Shown here: positions 1 through 9,776 of the stretch, piece by piece
Position numbering within the stretch: the first letter of the stretch is position 1
Layout: each line of letters starts with the position of its first letter
Origin: Chitinophaga pinensis DSM 2588
GTDB lineage: Bacteria; Bacteroidota; Bacteroidia; Chitinophagales; Chitinophagaceae
DNA length: 64,000 bases
Reading direction: 5' to 3'
Assembly (NCBI RefSeq): GCF_000024005.1
Contig: NC_013132.1
Location: forward strand, 62,001 to 126,000
Position numbers and translations under genes: made by a program
The notes under the pieces: generated by a model
Seen by the model: the letters and a program-made list of their open reading frames with translations, nothing else
What the model was told of the DNA's origin: nothing
Databases searched by the model: none

Positions 1-230
1 CCGATTGTCCGATCTCGTAGATCGACTGCATTTGCTTTCTGGTAAACCGCAGTCAGATAATCATATTTGCACGTCCCTGTTCCTTCGACTTAGTATCCTA
101 CGACTTTCTCCCCTACGACTTCGTTCCCTGCATGCGATTGCCACGCTATAGGCTTGCGGATTCAGGACTTTTCACCTGATCGCAGTGTCCATCCCCAGGA
201 CCATTAAAAGGGAATATCACCCATCTTACT
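1..230 (-). ncRNA. group II intron-like RNA, 5' part (edge of window)
   Basis: No coding frame is convincing here. Read on the minus strand the segment is rich in short structured blocks (GAAAAGTCCTGAATCCGC, GGAACGAAGTCGTAGG, AAGGAACAGGGACG, CAGAAAGCAAATGCAGT) that resemble the domain I region found upstream of the reverse transcriptase/maturase gene in bacterial group II introns. If so, the maturase frame would lie beyond the left edge and the intron 5' end would fall near position 230-300. The exact 5' splice boundary cannot be placed. The resemblance is from memory of such sequences and not from a covariance search; another structured RNA or intergenic debris is possible. Confidence 0.4.
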
Positions 231-332
231 TATTGACAAATAATTCAAACGCCGTAATCCAGGTACAGCTATGCTGCGCTACCTGATAGCGTATTTGCTT
301 GTATCGGAGTATCGGTACAAAACACTAATATC

Positions 333-1127
333 ATGACATCACCTAAAGAAAACAGACACGTCATTAAAAGAGTCCGCAGTCATTCAAAAGAAACACTGCA
401 CAACGATAAAAGATTTCAACGCGTTCGCGACAACTGGAAGGATTTTACCAGGGCAGCCCGCTATGCAAAGCTGATGCGTACCGTCATGGAAAGTATGCAA
501 CAGCCCGTACACGACAGAAGCAGGCATACTACGCTCACTAAAACATTCTCACAGATAATAAAATCAGACACTGATGCCCCTCCCGGACAACGCAACATCA
601 GGCCCGGATTACTGCATCTGTTAACAGGCATAGAATTAAATACAGGAATTGCCTTGGATGATCTTTTCATTTTCAATTACGCCATGACTGAATGCAATAT
701 GCGGGATGCAACACACTACTTAGACCACACGATGTTATATCCTAAGATAATTCGAAAAGTATTACCTCCGGGTGTTGTTGATTTTGAGATCAATATCGGC
801 GTAGCCGAAATAGACTTTGAACAACTTACCTTCAGGTGCTATCAGCAATCTTCTGCTTTGATACCGGTAAAAGGGAATAAATTTTCCGGCGTAAAAATGG
901 AAGCGCTTATTGGCCAGGAAGTACCGGACCATTTATTTGTATTCCTGGCAATCAGTTGCTACGACAAGGATAAACAGTTTAAAACCGGCGCAATTAGGCT
1001 GCTGAATGTTTTCGGTGCGCCGGGATACGGAGAATATTTATCTGCCACAAAAGCAGACCAAATGCTGCTCCCAGAATCATGTTCAGCAACTGATACCGAA
1101 GCACCACCGGAGATGCCAGCACACTAA
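333..1127 (+). CDS. unknown protein, 264 aa
   Basis: I do not recognise this protein. It has no signal peptide or membrane segment. The N-terminus (about residues 1-50) is very basic and rich in Arg, Lys and His, and the rest is mixed with some beta-like stretches (residues 150-220). It starts at an ATG after an AT-rich leader. Its last 134 bases overlap, antisense, the 3' end of the membrane protein gene encoded on the other strand. Either gene could have an eroded end, but both frames stay open through the overlap. Confidence 0.6.
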   Translation: MTSPKENRHVIKRVRSHSKETLHNDKRFQRVRDNWKDFTRAARYAKLMRTVMESMQQPVHDRSRHTTLTKTFSQIIKSDTDAPPGQRNIRPGLLHLLTGIELNTGIALDDLFIFNYAMTECNMRDATHYLDHTMLYPKIIRKVLPPGVVDFEINIGVAEIDFEQLTFRCYQQSSALIPVKGNKFSGVKMEALIGQEVPDHLFVFLAISCYDKDKQFKTGAIRLLNVFGAPGYGEYLSATKADQMLLPESCSATDTEAPPEMPAH

Positions 1128-2448
1128 AACCATAATGTACAATCCAGTAAAACGTACCGATCCGCAGCGCACTTCTGAATCTGTTATCTGCAAATGACGG
1201 TCCTCCAACCCGGTAATAAGCGATCCAGCCGGAAATAAAAAACAGGATAACGATAAGCATTAAAGCAGGGTAACAGTCGAAGATCACCAATTCACGTACA
1301 CCGGATCGTGTATAGACTTTATTGGAAGGATAGTGGAACCAGGCCTGTGCAACCGGCCACACCGTATCACGGCCATCGTTGTACACGGCCAGGTTCTCTA
1401 CTGGTGGATAAGCATATTGAAAAAAGTTAGGTAACAGATAATAACGGAAATATTGCAGCGGATACTGACTGATCAGATATTTACCATAATCATTGTACAA
1501 TGGCGCCACCGCTGCCATCTGACGAAGATGCATCGCATTATCTGCTATATTCACGGCACCAGGCGATGGTTGCAACGGAGAACCAGGATCCCATAAATAG
1601 AATGCCATCATCGGCCATCCATCCGGCCGCTGAGGCATCGGCACCCGTTGTAGTGAATCCAGGTAAGGGACTACTTTAGCATGGATAGCTACAAACTGCG
1701 CTGGTACATCCAAAGGCGGTCTTTCAGGCATATGCGCATAGGCATAAACAGCATTACTGGCCATCTGCCATCCACTAAAAGCAGAGAATTGCCTGGTTCC
1801 CATCACTTGCTGATTAACAGCTGTTGTGTATAGCATAAAACCACCGATCACGCTGGCCATAATCATACCGCTGGCAATTTTTACCCTTACAGAGAACGGA
1901 CAGAAGACGATGACTGTAATACTGATGATCGGATAGATTAAAGCATGGTACCGCACTGTATATGCCAGCATCAACACCAGTAAGTGAGCCGCCAACAACC
2001 ACTTCGAAGGTTGATATACAAGCCGGAATAACTGCGATATCCACACCAGACTGATACCGATGAAATAAACATCGCTGGTCACATAATTACTCAGATACAA
2101 AATGGCTGGATTGAGGAACAGTATACAAAAGACAATCCGGCGTACCCAGCGATGCACGTATGTCAGGTCTTGTAAAGTATAGAAGAAATAAAGCGCACAG
2201 ATATGATAAAAGCAATATTGTATAAAAACAAGTATAGTATCGCTATGCGTAAAGAAACCTACAACGCTGATCAGCTTTGCATATCCTACCGGCCACATAT
2301 TTGCATCCACATTTGCAGCAGCACTACGCAGGTAATTATAAGAATCCTGCATAAAGTTGGGAAACGGGTAGAAATACTTGAAGACAATGAACTGTAACAG
2401 CATGGTGAACATTGCCAGGTATATGTATCTCTTAAATTGCATTCTCAT
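994..2448 (-). CDS. polytopic inner-membrane protein, GT-C-like
   Basis: A protein of 484 aa with roughly ten hydrophobic helices. They include an N-terminal helix after a basic MRMQFKR start, a cluster between residues 70 and 230, and three near the C-terminus. A long extracytoplasmic loop (about residues 230-370) rich in Pro, Tyr and Trp lies between them. The layout resembles GT-C glycosyltransferase or dolichyl-phosphate-mannose-transferase-like proteins, but no signature proves it. I chose the ATG at 2448; an in-frame ATG ten codons upstream and one two codons downstream are alternatives. The 3' end overlaps the convergent unknown gene by 134 bases, yet that part encodes a plausible last helix. 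Confidence 0.7.
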   Translation of the reverse strand: MRMQFKRYIYLAMFTMLLQFIVFKYFYPFPNFMQDSYNYLRSAAANVDANMWPVGYAKLISVVGFFTHSDTILVFIQYCFYHICALYFFYTLQDLTYVHRWVRRIVFCILFLNPAILYLSNYVTSDVYFIGISLVWISQLFRLVYQPSKWLLAAHLLVLMLAYTVRYHALIYPIISITVIVFCPFSVRVKIASGMIMASVIGGFMLYTTAVNQQVMGTRQFSAFSGWQMASNAVYAYAHMPERPPLDVPAQFVAIHAKVVPYLDSLQRVPMPQRPDGWPMMAFYLWDPGSPLQPSPGAVNIADNAMHLRQMAAVAPLYNDYGKYLISQYPLQYFRYYLLPNFFQYAYPPVENLAVYNDGRDTVWPVAQAWFHYPSNKVYTRSGVRELVIFDCYPALMLIVILFFISGWIAYYRVGGPSFADNRFRSALRIGTFYWIVHYGFSVLASPVVLRYQLLNMILGAAFGLLLWQINILRIPAHRKHSAA

Positions 2449-2568
2449 AATATGCAGGAATTTAAACTGGGAGATCAATTCAACAGTTTGGAGATAGAGA
2501 ATATTTTTGAGCTGCTTTAAAGTTAATAGTTAAATGCTAACTTATGGGAACCTTACAAAAGCGTCCCC

Positions 2569-4791
2569 GTGTTAATCTGCTATCGACTCATCATACTGCT
2601 TTGCTGTTGTTCACTCCCGGCCTGGTCACAAAGACCAGTACTCACCAATGATAGCTGGCGGACCTGGACCACGCTTTCCCCCCAATATGGCATTCGGGAT
2701 GACGGCCGCTACTGCTGGTATCAGTATGGAAGTCCTGCAACAGGGGATACCTTATGTTACCATGCCCTTGACAAGCATCAGCGCAGAGCGTTCCCACATG
2801 GTTTTAATCCCATATTTTCCGGTGAGCATTTCTTGTTTCAATTACCAGGCGATACCCTGTGCATTATGACAAACAATAGTTTGCAACAGGTCCCGGGAGT
2901 AAAAGCATACACCATTGCACACGAGCAATTACTGTTACAGCAGGAAGATACGCTCCGTTGGATTGACCTTGAGACCGGACATACCCGCTTTATATGGCCA
3001 GGTTCCGTCAATCAGCTAGCAGCTGATGGACATCAACTGGCATTCTTTACAGACACTACATTACGATATTACCAACCAGGCATGGACAGCGCGATTGTAT
3101 TAGATCAACACTGTGCCGGCGGATTACAATTCTCCAACGACGGCAAATATCTGCAATATCAACTATCCCTACCAGTCCCGGCGCCGACAGAAAAGCTCCG
3201 TATCTGGAATTACCAGGACTATTATCTGCAAACACCACCTGCTATCCCCACCACGATGATCGTTTGCCTAGCAAGCGGACAATCATTTATAGTTAACTTA
3301 CCCGGCACACAGATCGCCTGGCAACACGGCGGACGCTATATCATCACACAAAACAGTGTGAATCACCAGGAATATTATTGGAATAAAAAAATAATCAATA
3401 CCCTGTACCTGGTCGATACACATACAGGAATACAAAAAAAGATTACTGCGAATACGGACAAGCTTTTACTACAGCCTTCCATCTCCCCTAATGAGCGGTT
3501 CATGACCTGGTATGACCATACAACAGCGGCTATCTACAGTTATGAAATTGCGTCCGGGCATATCCGGAAACTGATAAAGGGAATCGGAGTAGCACAATGG
3601 TCTGCCAAAGATAGTGTTGTGTTCATACACAGTGACCGCGATGTCTGGCAGATAGATCCTTCCGGAGAACGCCCGCCGGTAAAGTTGACCAATGGTAAGC
3701 AGCAGCATATGATCTTCCGTCAAGTCTATCCTGATATCTTTGTATCATTTGACACCCGTACCAAAGCAAATGGTTTCTGGAAATGGGAGCAGGGGAAACT
3801 GCACATTTGCACCATGGAAGACCGCCTTTTCTATATGCCCGTCTATCCCTTAGACCAATATCCACCCGTAAAAGCGAAAGACACCAGTGTCTATCTTGTA
3901 ACGGGTATGAGGGACGGGACGAGTCCTGATTTATTTGTCACGAAAGATTTCCAACATTTCACATCATTCACAAAGATTCATCCGGAAGAGCGCTATAATT
4001 GGCTAAGGGTAACCCTGACAAAACACGGACTGTTATATCAGCCACAGGATTTTGATCCGGCGAAAAAGTATCCGGTCATCTTCCATTACTATGAAGGCAG
4101 TAAAGATTATCTGCACCGGTTTATAACGCCCGCTTTAAGCGAAGGCACACTAAATATTCCCTGGTATGTAAGCAATGGATATATGGTGTTTGTCCCACAC
4201 ATCATCACTAAGCAGCGACATCCGGGCAGAAGTGCTGCCCGCGCAGTGATCCGCGCAGCGAAATATCTTTCGACATTTGGCTGGGTGAATAAGGAAAGAA
4301 TGGGATTGCAGGGACATAGTTTTGGGGGATATGTCACCAATTATGTAATTACACATACACAATTGTTTGCAGCAGCACAGGCTTCAGCCGGACCAACAGA
4401 TTTTATCAGTGGGTACGGCGCTATCAGGAAAAGTACGGGAACTGCGATGCAACAATTGTATGAACAGGGGCAAAATAAGATGGGACGTCCGCCCTGGGAG
4501 ATACCGCGTCTGTATCTGAAGAACTCTCCTGTTATTCGGGTAAATAAGGTGCACACACCGCTTCTACTGATGCATAATGACAATGACAATGCAGTACCAT
4601 TTGCACAGGGTATCGAGCTGTACACAGCCCTACGGCGCTTACAAAAGAAGGTCTGGTTGCTGCAATATCGTAATGAAGGACATCAGTTATTCCGGGATCC
4701 GGATAAACTGGATTTCACCATCCGGCAACAGCAGTTTTTTGATCATTACCTCAAAGACAAACCAATGCCAGATTGGATGAAAGCTCACTGA
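2569..4791 (+). CDS. secreted S9 family prolyl oligopeptidase-like peptidase
   Basis: An exported serine peptidase of the S9 (prolyl oligopeptidase/DPP) type, 740 aa. Residues 1-20 form a signal peptide (hydrophobic run, cleavage near AWSQ). Residues ~25-480 look like the degenerate beta-propeller that gates the active site. Residues ~500-740 are the alpha/beta hydrolase domain, with the nucleophile Ser584 in GHSFGG, the acid region in HNDNDNAVPF and the catalytic His in NEGHQLF. It probably trims oligopeptides in the periplasm. The start is a GTG: the nearby ATG at 2544 is in another frame, and the GTG places the signal peptide correctly. Its end overlaps the next, convergent gene by 7 bases. 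Confidence 0.9.
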   Translation: MLICYRLIILLCCCSLPAWSQRPVLTNDSWRTWTTLSPQYGIRDDGRYCWYQYGSPATGDTLCYHALDKHQRRAFPHGFNPIFSGEHFLFQLPGDTLCIMTNNSLQQVPGVKAYTIAHEQLLLQQEDTLRWIDLETGHTRFIWPGSVNQLAADGHQLAFFTDTTLRYYQPGMDSAIVLDQHCAGGLQFSNDGKYLQYQLSLPVPAPTEKLRIWNYQDYYLQTPPAIPTTMIVCLASGQSFIVNLPGTQIAWQHGGRYIITQNSVNHQEYYWNKKIINTLYLVDTHTGIQKKITANTDKLLLQPSISPNERFMTWYDHTTAAIYSYEIASGHIRKLIKGIGVAQWSAKDSVVFIHSDRDVWQIDPSGERPPVKLTNGKQQHMIFRQVYPDIFVSFDTRTKANGFWKWEQGKLHICTMEDRLFYMPVYPLDQYPPVKAKDTSVYLVTGMRDGTSPDLFVTKDFQHFTSFTKIHPEERYNWLRVTLTKHGLLYQPQDFDPAKKYPVIFHYYEGSKDYLHRFITPALSEGTLNIPWYVSNGYMVFVPHIITKQRHPGRSAARAVIRAAKYLSTFGWVNKERMGLQGHSFGGYVTNYVITHTQLFAAAQASAGPTDFISGYGAIRKSTGTAMQQLYEQGQNKMGRPPWEIPRLYLKNSPVIRVNKVHTPLLLMHNDNDNAVPFAQGIELYTALRRLQKKVWLLQYRNEGHQLFRDPDKLDFTIRQQQFFDHYLKDKPMPDWMKAH

Positions 4792-5132
4792 CCGGCATCA
4801 TCATAGATCCCATTCAGGGTGATCCAGGCAGGACCGGTCACAACGGTGATAAAGTAAAACGCTCCTCCGACGGTCGTTGTCGACTGTGTTGTACCCGTAT
4901 ACAGCGGACGAGTGACATTAATAGGGAATTCATAAATATCAGTCCGGAACGTACGATAAGGCGCCAGGTAAGCATATGTGAGATTACGTGAAGCGCCATT
5001 CTGTGTAAAATCTCCGGTAGTAGGATAGAAGAGGTTACTAAGTTGACGGCGTTTTCCTGCCTTGAAAGACATCGTCCCTCCCAATATTGCCAACAAGGCG
5101 ATAATCATTAAAATAAACCTGGCCTTATACAT
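4785..5132 (-). CDS. small exported protein, 115 aa
   Basis: I do not recognise the family. A basic start followed by a hydrophobic helix (MYKARFILMIIALLAILGG) indicates a signal peptide or membrane anchor. The remaining 90 residues are Thr, Tyr and Asn rich and probably beta-structured, without cysteines. Length and composition resemble the many small periplasmic proteins of Chitinophagaceae, such as those at 25.3-25.9 kb and 54.8 kb, but it lacks their shared motifs. It is convergent with the S9 peptidase and separated by 80 bases from the end of the SusD gene. Confidence 0.7.
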   Translation of the reverse strand: MYKARFILMIIALLAILGGTMSFKAGKRRQLSNLFYPTTGDFTQNGASRNLTYAYLAPYRTFRTDIYEFPINVTRPLYTGTTQSTTTVGGAFYFITVVTGPAWITLNGIYDDAGQ

Positions 5133-5213
5133 AACAAAGTGTTTTACGCTAAAGGTAAAATCACTAAAATGGAAAAAATGTAGGATGGGAAAAACGAAAT
5201 TTGGAGATAGCGA

Positions 5214-6575
5214 TTAATCATGGTACCCCTCGTTTTGAAACAAATGCGGATTCAGTATGATCTCACTCCGGGGGATAGGATACCATTGTGCATAACTGGC
5301 CCAGCTGCTACTTTTGGCGGCTGCTGCACTTTCCATGACCACGTCAATATAGTGCGTCCGTTTGAGATCCAGCCAGCGATGGCCCCATTCAGCAAACAGC
5401 TCAATACGCCGCTCCTGCTGAATGGCGGGTAGCAGCTGATCCGAAGTTGTAAAGGTAATACCAGGTAAACCTGAGCGGGATCTGATGACATCCAGATCTG
5501 CTTTTGCGCCATTGACGTCGCCTGCTCCCAGCCGCGCCTCGGCCCTGATCAGGTATTGCTCGCCCAATCTTAATATTACCAGGTTTTCCCTGGGGACACC
5601 CGTTCCATCAACTTTTTTATATTTATAAGGGTACAGGTCCGCGCCTGTTCCGCTCAACCAATATCGTCTGCGTAAATCTCCTTTCTCAAATGACAACAGC
5701 AACGCATGACTGATCTGTACGGAACGTTGCTGGATGAAAAGTACCGCATCATCTGTAAATGTTTTATCCACCGTTTGTAACTGCCAGATCGCCTCTCTGC
5801 TATCGGGTTGAAATACCTGCGTGATATTACTGGTGTCATACAGGTCATGGTGATCAATTACCAATGTCGCGGCATTAATCGCCTCCTGCCAGTTTTCCAG
5901 ATACAGCTGTATCCTTGCCTTTAAAGCCACAGCCGCCCATTTGTTAGGTCTTATCCGCTCTCTCGTCACTGACACCATATCCGCCTGTAAGTAGTCTGTC
6001 CGCAGTAATTCCTGTGCATCCCTCAGATCTGCAAGAATCAGGTCATACACCTTACTGGCGGAGGTACGGTACAACGTTGCATTGACTTTATAGTCCGTAC
6101 CGATAACCAGGGGGAGATCTCCAAAAAGATTTACAAGGTAGAAATAGCAAAAAGCCCTGGTAAATTTCGCTTCTCCCATCAGTTGTTGTCTGATAATAGG
6201 CGTAAGCTTTGTAGCGGCTTGCAGGCCCTCTATAGTGGCATTCACACGATAAATGTATTGGTAAAGAACCCGCCAGAAAGGAACGACTGTCGTTTGAATC
6301 TGGTTGCGATAAAGAGATAATGACAATTCTTCCTCTTGTTGCAGCAGGAATTCATCGGCAGACAATCCACAGCAATAAGAGATTCCTTTGCTGCCCATAA
6401 AAGCGCCTCCGTTACTCATATCGTAATATAGTCCGGTCATCAACGCCGCAGCTGTGACGTCCGAATTAAAGGCTGAGTTAGTGGTAACGTTATCTATTGG
6501 CGAACCAACATCCAGTAATTTGCGACAACTACTGAGCAGCAACATTCCAATGAACAGCCATTGTCTCCATCGCAT
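5214..6575 (-). CDS. SusD/RagB family nutrient-binding lipoprotein
   Basis: The surface lipoprotein partner of the SusC transporter encoded just upstream. The N-terminus is a lipoprotein signal with the lipobox LLSSC, followed by the usual SusD opening (RKLLDVGSP). The helical TPR-like core is visible in segments such as AKFTRAFCYFYLVNLFGDLPLV and ALKARIQLYLENWQEAI, and the C-terminus has the family pattern RRIELFAEWGHRWLDLKRT and WYPIPRSEI. At 453 aa it is at the short end for the family. It caps the SusC barrel and delivers substrate. The gap to the SusC stop is only 10 bases, so the two are co-transcribed. The substrate cannot be read from the sequence. Confidence 0.93.
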   Translation of the reverse strand: MRWRQWLFIGMLLLSSCRKLLDVGSPIDNVTTNSAFNSDVTAAALMTGLYYDMSNGGAFMGSKGISYCCGLSADEFLLQQEEELSLSLYRNQIQTTVVPFWRVLYQYIYRVNATIEGLQAATKLTPIIRQQLMGEAKFTRAFCYFYLVNLFGDLPLVIGTDYKVNATLYRTSASKVYDLILADLRDAQELLRTDYLQADMVSVTRERIRPNKWAAVALKARIQLYLENWQEAINAATLVIDHHDLYDTSNITQVFQPDSREAIWQLQTVDKTFTDDAVLFIQQRSVQISHALLLSFEKGDLRRRYWLSGTGADLYPYKYKKVDGTGVPRENLVILRLGEQYLIRAEARLGAGDVNGAKADLDVIRSRSGLPGITFTTSDQLLPAIQQERRIELFAEWGHRWLDLKRTHYIDVVMESAAAAKSSSWASYAQWYPIPRSEIILNPHLFQNEGYHD

Positions 6576-6585
6576 AATACAAGAT

Positions 6586-9500
6586 TTATAATGCTATTTT
6601 TAATCCGCAGCTGACCATCCTCAATGGCGGCAGTGTTGTCTTTGACTGTGTTTCAGCGTCAAGTCCTTTATAGCTTGTCCATGTGAATAAATTTTGTCCC
6701 TGCAGGTAACATTTCCCTTCCTGCAAATGCAGGCTTTGTAATAGTTTGCTGGGGAATGACCAACTGGCTTCCACATAGCGGCAACGTATAAAAGAGGCGT
6801 CTGTATATCCCAGATCACTCTCAATGGCTTGTCGATATCCATCCCGGAGACTCCCCGTCTGTGTATATCTTTGATAAGTAGCGATATCTCCCGCTTGCTG
6901 CCATCTGGATAATACGACTGCATACTGGTTTTGCAGATAGCCTGGCATATAATTAGGATCGAAAATTGTGTTCAGCCCTCGTTGTTTTGTGAATTGTAGT
7001 AATACTTCTAGTCCGAAGCCACGCCATTGAAAGTTATTCCGCCAGCCTCCATAGCAAACAGGCGCCATATCTATCGGTTTACTTTCTACCGCCTTATTAG
7101 CCGGCACAGGATGATGATTGGCATCGGCAAACTGATACGTACCTGTGGCAGGATCTACGCCCATAGCAGTAGCCACATATAACTGGGAAAGTGCCTGACC
7201 TTCTACAAATCCCACTGAACTTTGCATTGGAATAGTAGGATCGGGATAACGCAGTAGTTGATTGCGCCCGAAAGTGATATTAAATGAAGAAGCCCATTCG
7301 AAGTTTTTATTTCGGATATGCTGTGCGGATAGTACGAGTTCCAATCCATTGTTACGGATAACAGCAGGTAGATTGCCAATAATGCTTCCTGCGCCTGTAA
7401 TATCAGGTAGTGGATAAGATACAAGTTGATTACTCGAGCGATATAAGTAGTAGCTGGCGTACAGCAGGATTTTATCATGTAAAAATCCCATATCCAGTCC
7501 GAACTCCGATTTGCGTGTCAACTCCCAGGCAAAATCTGCATTGAACAAACTGGCAGGCCGGAGTCCGGTAACGTTCTGATAAGTACCATCCACGTTCTTA
7601 TACTGCCCGAGATATTGATAATCGCCTATCTGATCATTACCGGTTGTACCGTAACTGGCACGTAGTTTACCGAAGCTCAGGATGCGCTGTAAAGGCTTTG
7701 CAAAAGGCGCCTCCGTGAAGATCCAGGCAGCGCCGATGGCGCCAAAGGAAGCAAACTGTTTACGCGGACCGAAACGGCTGCTGCCATCGCGGCGTACGCT
7801 GAGATTAAGCAGATAACGGTTTTTATAGTTGATCCCCATCCGGCCGAAGAGCGCGACATAACGGTATGCGGCCGTTTCTGTTTTGCCATATACGGTATCG
7901 GCGTAATAGATATTGTTTAAGAGCGCATCACTTTTAAATCCATCCGCGTATAGTGCATCCTGGTTTTCGTTATATCCCTGGAGCGTACCACCTGCGAGGA
8001 ATTGCAGGTGCCAAGCGCATTTATCAAGGGTATAGGTAGCCTGTGGTTCAATGATGCGGGAGATGCCTTCATAGTGAAAATGCTGGGAAGACCCTGTACG
8101 TGTATTACGAATAGCAGGCGCATAGATGGCGAGTGGCGTCAATGAGCTAGAGCGACCAGTAAGCCAGTTATAACCCACATTTGTTTTTAGGACTAATCCA
8201 GGTAAAAGCCGGTATTGCAAGCCGATATTTGCCAGCAGGTTCTTTACATCCGCATTAAATAAAGGCCCGACCAATCCGATATAGGGGTTTAACCAGCTGT
8301 AATTGAGGCTACCGTCCTCCAGGTAGGCGGGAGGAGTATTAGGAGGTAATAGTATACTGCTGGTAAAATCAAAGCCCGGAAGTGTCGTTTTATCTGCCAG
8401 AAAACTCCCGGTAAAAGTGGCAGAAAAGCGTTGGTCGGTGGAGTTCGCGTTTGTACTGAGATGAAGTCCGCCACGTGTATCTGCAAACGAACCAGGGAAT
8501 ACCATAGTCTCGCGGCGGTAGTGCCCGCTTATTAAGTACTGGTAAGTGTTGCTGCCTCCCGACATAGAAGCTTGAGTGCTGATGTTCTTACCAGTACCGC
8601 CAATGAGTGCTTTTTGCCAATCGGTATAACGCGCAGGATCCCATTTTAGCAGATCAGGGGCATTGCGTTCGGTTGGTTTAACACCGTCATTCCTGAATGC
8701 TTCATTTCTCATTTCCAGGTACTGCTGGGTATTGAGCAGCTGCACATGACGGCCGGTATGGGTGAGGCCAGTGGCTATATTGAATCGAAGCACCGTCTTA
8801 CCTGCTTTCCCTTTGCGGGTATTGATCAGGATCACACCGTTGGCGCCACGGGAGCCGTAGATAGCGGTTGCATCCGCATCCTTCAATACATCGATGCTTT
8901 CAACGTCTTCAGGATTGATAAAATTAAAAGCGGATGCTTTTTCACCCCAGATCTGCGATCCGAGTCCGCCGCTGAGGATAGGGTTATAAGGAATACCATC
9001 AATAATAAATAAAGGTTGTGTACCATTTTCAAGGCTGTTTTGACCCCGGAGCTGGACTTTCATCGCCATACCACCAATACCACCTGTTTGCGTGACCAGC
9101 AAGCCGGGTACACGCCCTTGTAGGGCTAATAGCGGGTTAGTGCCTGACTGTCCGGCGATACTTTCGCCTTTGATAGCCGTGACATTACCAGTATTAAAAC
9201 GATGTGTGGTAGTACCATAGGCGATGATGACCGTTTCATCCAGCGCCTTTCCCTGGATCAGTGTAGGACTGTCTGAGACGGGTGTATGAGTAGGGTTGGG
9301 TGGTAGTGTTGTAGATGGGATCATCCGGATGTTGATGGAGCGTCCGTCGAATTCCCAGGAGTAGTCTTTTGCCAGGATAGTGTTCAAGACAGTTTGCAGT
9401 GTTGTTTGTTTGAAATCGACATTTATGGTGCGGGAAAGGTCGACATCTGCGCCGTAACTGAAGTAATAGCTGGTCTGTTCCTGGATCTTGTTGAAGAGCT

Positions 9501-9630
9501 GTTGCAGCGATAAATGCCGGCCACTGATGGATACACTGTTTCGTCCCTGCTGTCCATGTACCTGCAACAAACAACAGGTATAGAGCAGGAGGAAGAGCGT
9601 ACAGCATTTTGTGCGTTCGGGCATCCCCAT
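6586..9630 (-). CDS. SusC/RagA TonB-linked outer membrane receptor with STN domain
   Basis: The outer-membrane transporter of the SusCD pair, 1014 aa. After a signal peptide (cleavage near VHGQ) comes an STN domain (residues ~30-105), the part that contacts a FecR anti-sigma factor in transducing receptors. The plug follows at ~130-250, with the SusC signatures RVPGLLVTQTGG and IDVLKDADATAIYGSRGANG. The remainder is a 22-strand-type barrel ending in aromatic strands. The CarboxypepD-like domain that often precedes the plug is missing or very short. The divergent sigma factor and FecR genes match the STN domain, so substrate binding should switch on transcription of this locus. Confidence 0.95.
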   Translation of the reverse strand: MGMPERTKCCTLFLLLYTCCLLQVHGQQGRNSVSISGRHLSLQQLFNKIQEQTSYYFSYGADVDLSRTINVDFKQTTLQTVLNTILAKDYSWEFDGRSINIRMIPSTTLPPNPTHTPVSDSPTLIQGKALDETVIIAYGTTTHRFNTGNVTAIKGESIAGQSGTNPLLALQGRVPGLLVTQTGGIGGMAMKVQLRGQNSLENGTQPLFIIDGIPYNPILSGGLGSQIWGEKASAFNFINPEDVESIDVLKDADATAIYGSRGANGVILINTRKGKAGKTVLRFNIATGLTHTGRHVQLLNTQQYLEMRNEAFRNDGVKPTERNAPDLLKWDPARYTDWQKALIGGTGKNISTQASMSGGSNTYQYLISGHYRRETMVFPGSFADTRGGLHLSTNANSTDQRFSATFTGSFLADKTTLPGFDFTSSILLPPNTPPAYLEDGSLNYSWLNPYIGLVGPLFNADVKNLLANIGLQYRLLPGLVLKTNVGYNWLTGRSSSLTPLAIYAPAIRNTRTGSSQHFHYEGISRIIEPQATYTLDKCAWHLQFLAGGTLQGYNENQDALYADGFKSDALLNNIYYADTVYGKTETAAYRYVALFGRMGINYKNRYLLNLSVRRDGSSRFGPRKQFASFGAIGAAWIFTEAPFAKPLQRILSFGKLRASYGTTGNDQIGDYQYLGQYKNVDGTYQNVTGLRPASLFNADFAWELTRKSEFGLDMGFLHDKILLYASYYLYRSSNQLVSYPLPDITGAGSIIGNLPAVIRNNGLELVLSAQHIRNKNFEWASSFNITFGRNQLLRYPDPTIPMQSSVGFVEGQALSQLYVATAMGVDPATGTYQFADANHHPVPANKAVESKPIDMAPVCYGGWRNNFQWRGFGLEVLLQFTKQRGLNTIFDPNYMPGYLQNQYAVVLSRWQQAGDIATYQRYTQTGSLRDGYRQAIESDLGYTDASFIRCRYVEASWSFPSKLLQSLHLQEGKCYLQGQNLFTWTSYKGLDAETQSKTTLPPLRMVSCGLKIAL

Positions 9631-9672
9631 ATTGGAAGTTGTGGCTATTATGTAATAAGTAGCGGTAAAAAG

Positions 9673-9751
9673 GGAAAAGTACTCACCCTAACTATTTTTT
9701 TCCCTTAACAACGAGTTAACTCAACCGTATATCAGTTTAAAATACTTTTAC
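9673..9751. promoter_or_regulatory. shared divergent control region of susC and the sigma gene
   Basis: The divergent region between the SusC gene and the ECF sigma gene carries the word TACTTTTAC (9743-9751) pointing to the sigma gene and the near-identical TACTTTTCC (minus strand, 9681-9673) pointing to SusC. The same TACTTTTAC recurs at 10338-10346 in front of the FecR gene. This could be the core of a promoter recognised by the locus sigma factor or a variant of the housekeeping -7 element. It is seen by eye only. Confidence 0.35.
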
Positions 9752-9776
9752 TCATAAAGAAAATAGAGTCTTTATT

